A stretch of 64,000 nucleotides of DNA from Dactylorhiza incarnata (taxonomy: Eukaryota; Streptophyta; Magnoliopsida; Asparagales; Orchidaceae), in contig JAWHQI010000266.1 of NCBI GenBank assembly GCA_033032865.1, forward strand, positions 3,013,501 through 3,077,500, given 5' to 3'. The stretch's first letter is position 1. Every line of letters starts with the position of its first letter. Under the pieces are notes generated by a model. The model was not told where the DNA came from. It searched no databases and saw only the letters and a list, made by a program, of their open reading frames with translations. The position numbers and the translations under genes were made by a program. Below are positions 62,392 through 64,000 of the stretch, in pieces.

Positions 62392-63620
62392 ATCAAAAAA
62401 ATTAATCTTGCAACAAAGAATAATTTATCAAAGAGACGAACGCTATTTGAAATATCCCGCGACATGTAAGGACCAATATATTTGGTGACAAGATTAACGA
62501 GCTGGTTAGCCGACACAAAAAAAGTAAAAATGAGAGAACCATCATGAACTATCTCACAAATGAATTGGATGCCTACTTCAATATACTTTGTGCTATCACG
62601 TACATAATCACTAGAGATCTGAGGACTGACATGTTTATCACAGAAAGTTATTTTAGCAAATGCTCAAAAATACGCATTTAATTGATGTAATATTGCATGC
62701 TCCTTGAGCAAGAGGTTGATATTCTACTTCACCACTAGAGCAATAATAACAATAGATCGTTTCTTGCTTCTCCAAGAAATCAATTTGCCCTCAAAAATGC
62801 ACAATAGCCAAAAGTTGCTCATCCATTAGACAACGATCCAACCCAATGAACATCAGTAAATTCACAAACCTTTAAGTGTACATAAGCTTTATACATAAGG
62901 CCCTTTCCTAGGTGTTCATTTATAAATAGGGCAGCCCGGTGCACAAAGCATCCTCGTGCTGCGAAAGTCCGAGAAAGGGTCCCATCACGAGGGTGAAATG
63001 TAGGCAAACCTTACCTTGCATTTTTGCACGAGGCTGCTTCCAGGACTCAAACCCGTGACCTTACCCTGCATTTTTGTAGTCTCTTGCAAAATGCAGGGTA
63101 AGGTTTGCCTACATTTCACCCTTGTGGTGTCCCTTTCCCCGGACCCTTGCTATGCCGGGATGCTTTGTGCACCGGGTTGGCCTTTGTATACTTATAGCCA
63201 AAGTAATGCATTGTGAGTGATTGCTAAGCAGATCAAATTTTTAACAAATCTTCTGTACATATGGACATCACTCGAAGTAAAAGGATTCATAAGAGTCTAT
63301 GAGGGCTTGGAAACTAACATACGTGCATCTGAGAGAAGATCCAGAACATCCTTCTCTTGATTAACATAGATCTTTTTCATAATCTAAAGATCTCTATACC
63401 TAGATAGTATCGCGGCTTACCTAGGTCTTTGATATCAAAAAAATGTTCCCAATAATTATTTGACCGGTGAGATGAACATTTGATCATCCCATTATAATGA
63501 TATAGTCTACATAGAAAAGTATAATTTTCCATCCACCTTTCCGACACAGTCCTATAATCAACTAGGGACTTAACCAATTTCAGGTCAACTCCCCACTCCA
63601 GGGCTTAGCTAAATTCAATC
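62392..63620 (-). pseudogene. Copia-D RNase H and RT remnant
   Basis: Minus strand: a VHWVGSLSNG segment near 62815-62850 (the DWAGSxxDR start of RNase H), an FLGEARN-like stretch near 62770 (shifted frame of WRSKK), and at 63577-63377 DIKDLGKPRYYLGIEIFRL (RT thumb, copia signature). Heavily mutated. It is the host of Copia-B and Copia-C insertions and of the SINE pair. Confidence 0.65.
62929..63182. mobile_element. Rearranged inverted Au-type SINE pair
   Basis: 62929-63060 is a minus-strand Au SINE 3' part (ends GTGCACCGGGCTGCCC on the minus strand) reaching the B box. 63061-63078 repeats a minus-strand body piece. 63079-63182 is the body and 3' end on the + strand (CTTGCAAAATGCAGGGTAAG...GTGCACCGGGTTGGCC). 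The two copies form an inverted repeat with about 100-bp arms. tRNA-like heads are missing. Confidence 0.82.
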
Positions 63621-64000
63621 ATGTTACTTATTTTGGGACTGGCAATTTGATACAAACTGAAAAATAGATTGAACTAGAATTAAGAAACATGATACAATTG
63701 CGAGCTATACTCGCGCCAAGCTCTTGAGGGTTGATTCTCGTTAAGAGCTTTTCTTTAAAGAGAGCTTACAAGACTTGACTCCAAAATGCCTCTTTAGAAC
63801 TCCTTACCCCTCCTTATATATGGTGGGAACAACTAATAACTCCGACTTTACCAAAATTCCAATAGACACATGATACAATAATACGAGACACCCCCGGAGG
63901 GTCGGGTCTGGATCTCAAATTGCCGAGGCACGGGTCTTTCGAACACAAATTCATGCCCATCAAGGGTGCATATACGTATTAATACCCTGCCTGTCAAAAT
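63621..64000. other. Intron or repeat sequence, nothing recognised
   Basis: Contains a TATATA stretch near 63815 and otherwise no readable domain; possibly more Copia-D or another LTR. Confidence 0.4.

Overview
The window is nuclear DNA of a flowering plant. The evidence is a plant-type GH38 alpha-mannosidase gene with canonical GT-AG introns, full-length and decayed LTR retrotransposons of plant Ty3/gypsy (Tekay/Del-like chromovirus, Athila-like) and Ty1/copia (SIRE-like and smaller) types, RTE LINEs ending in TTG repeats, Au-type SINEs and a TTA-flanked MITE. The species cannot be named from the sequence alone.

Host gene: ten consecutive + strand exons of one alpha-mannosidase gene lie at 945-1064, 1140-1223, 1344-1415, 2483-2596, 46282-46382, 46451-46544, 46636-46800, 46975-47064, 51066-51128 and 51234-51290. 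They join in frame (320 codons) with intact splice sites. Both gene ends lie outside the window. Nearly everything else is intron. One intron, 2597-46281, is 43,685 bp; the intron after 51290 runs past the window end (more than 12.7 kb).

Layout. 1-704: GC-rich minisatellite inside the right end of a probable PIF/Harbinger-like element. 1641-2180: 5'-truncated RTE LINE. 2811-10112: old repeat debris (diverged LTR-like pair, head-to-head SINE pair, MITE, decayed chromovirus pol, orphan LTR-like region). 10118-19210: complete but broken Tekay-like element (minus, TSD CCTAC). About 19408-45690: an old minus-strand copia element ('Copia-A') split by a 1.66-kb non-autonomous LTR element (20881-22543), an RTE LINE (23549-36041) that itself carries an Athila-like element (25151-34922), a SIRE-like element (37131-44557) and an Au SINE (45469-45659). 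47844-49420: small non-autonomous LTR element. 51978-63620: decayed 'Copia-D' invaded by Copia-B (52040-57396) and Copia-C (57536-62386), plus a rearranged Au SINE pair.

Most unusual: the SIRE-like element has near-identical LTRs, keeps gag and a plant accessory (envelope-position) ORF, but lacks protease, integrase, RT and RNase H. It carries a CpG-rich 21-bp quasi-palindrome, pattern RCGTCGA-N7-TCGACGY, in the U3 of both LTRs, between gag and the accessory ORF, and seven times inside the gag C-terminus at exactly 33-bp spacing, where it encodes an 11-residue repeat. The U3 regions of Athila and Copia-A, and an orphan LTR-like region, carry their own different CpG-rich quasi-palindrome arrays, suggesting a shared cis-element layout in unrelated retroelements of this genome.
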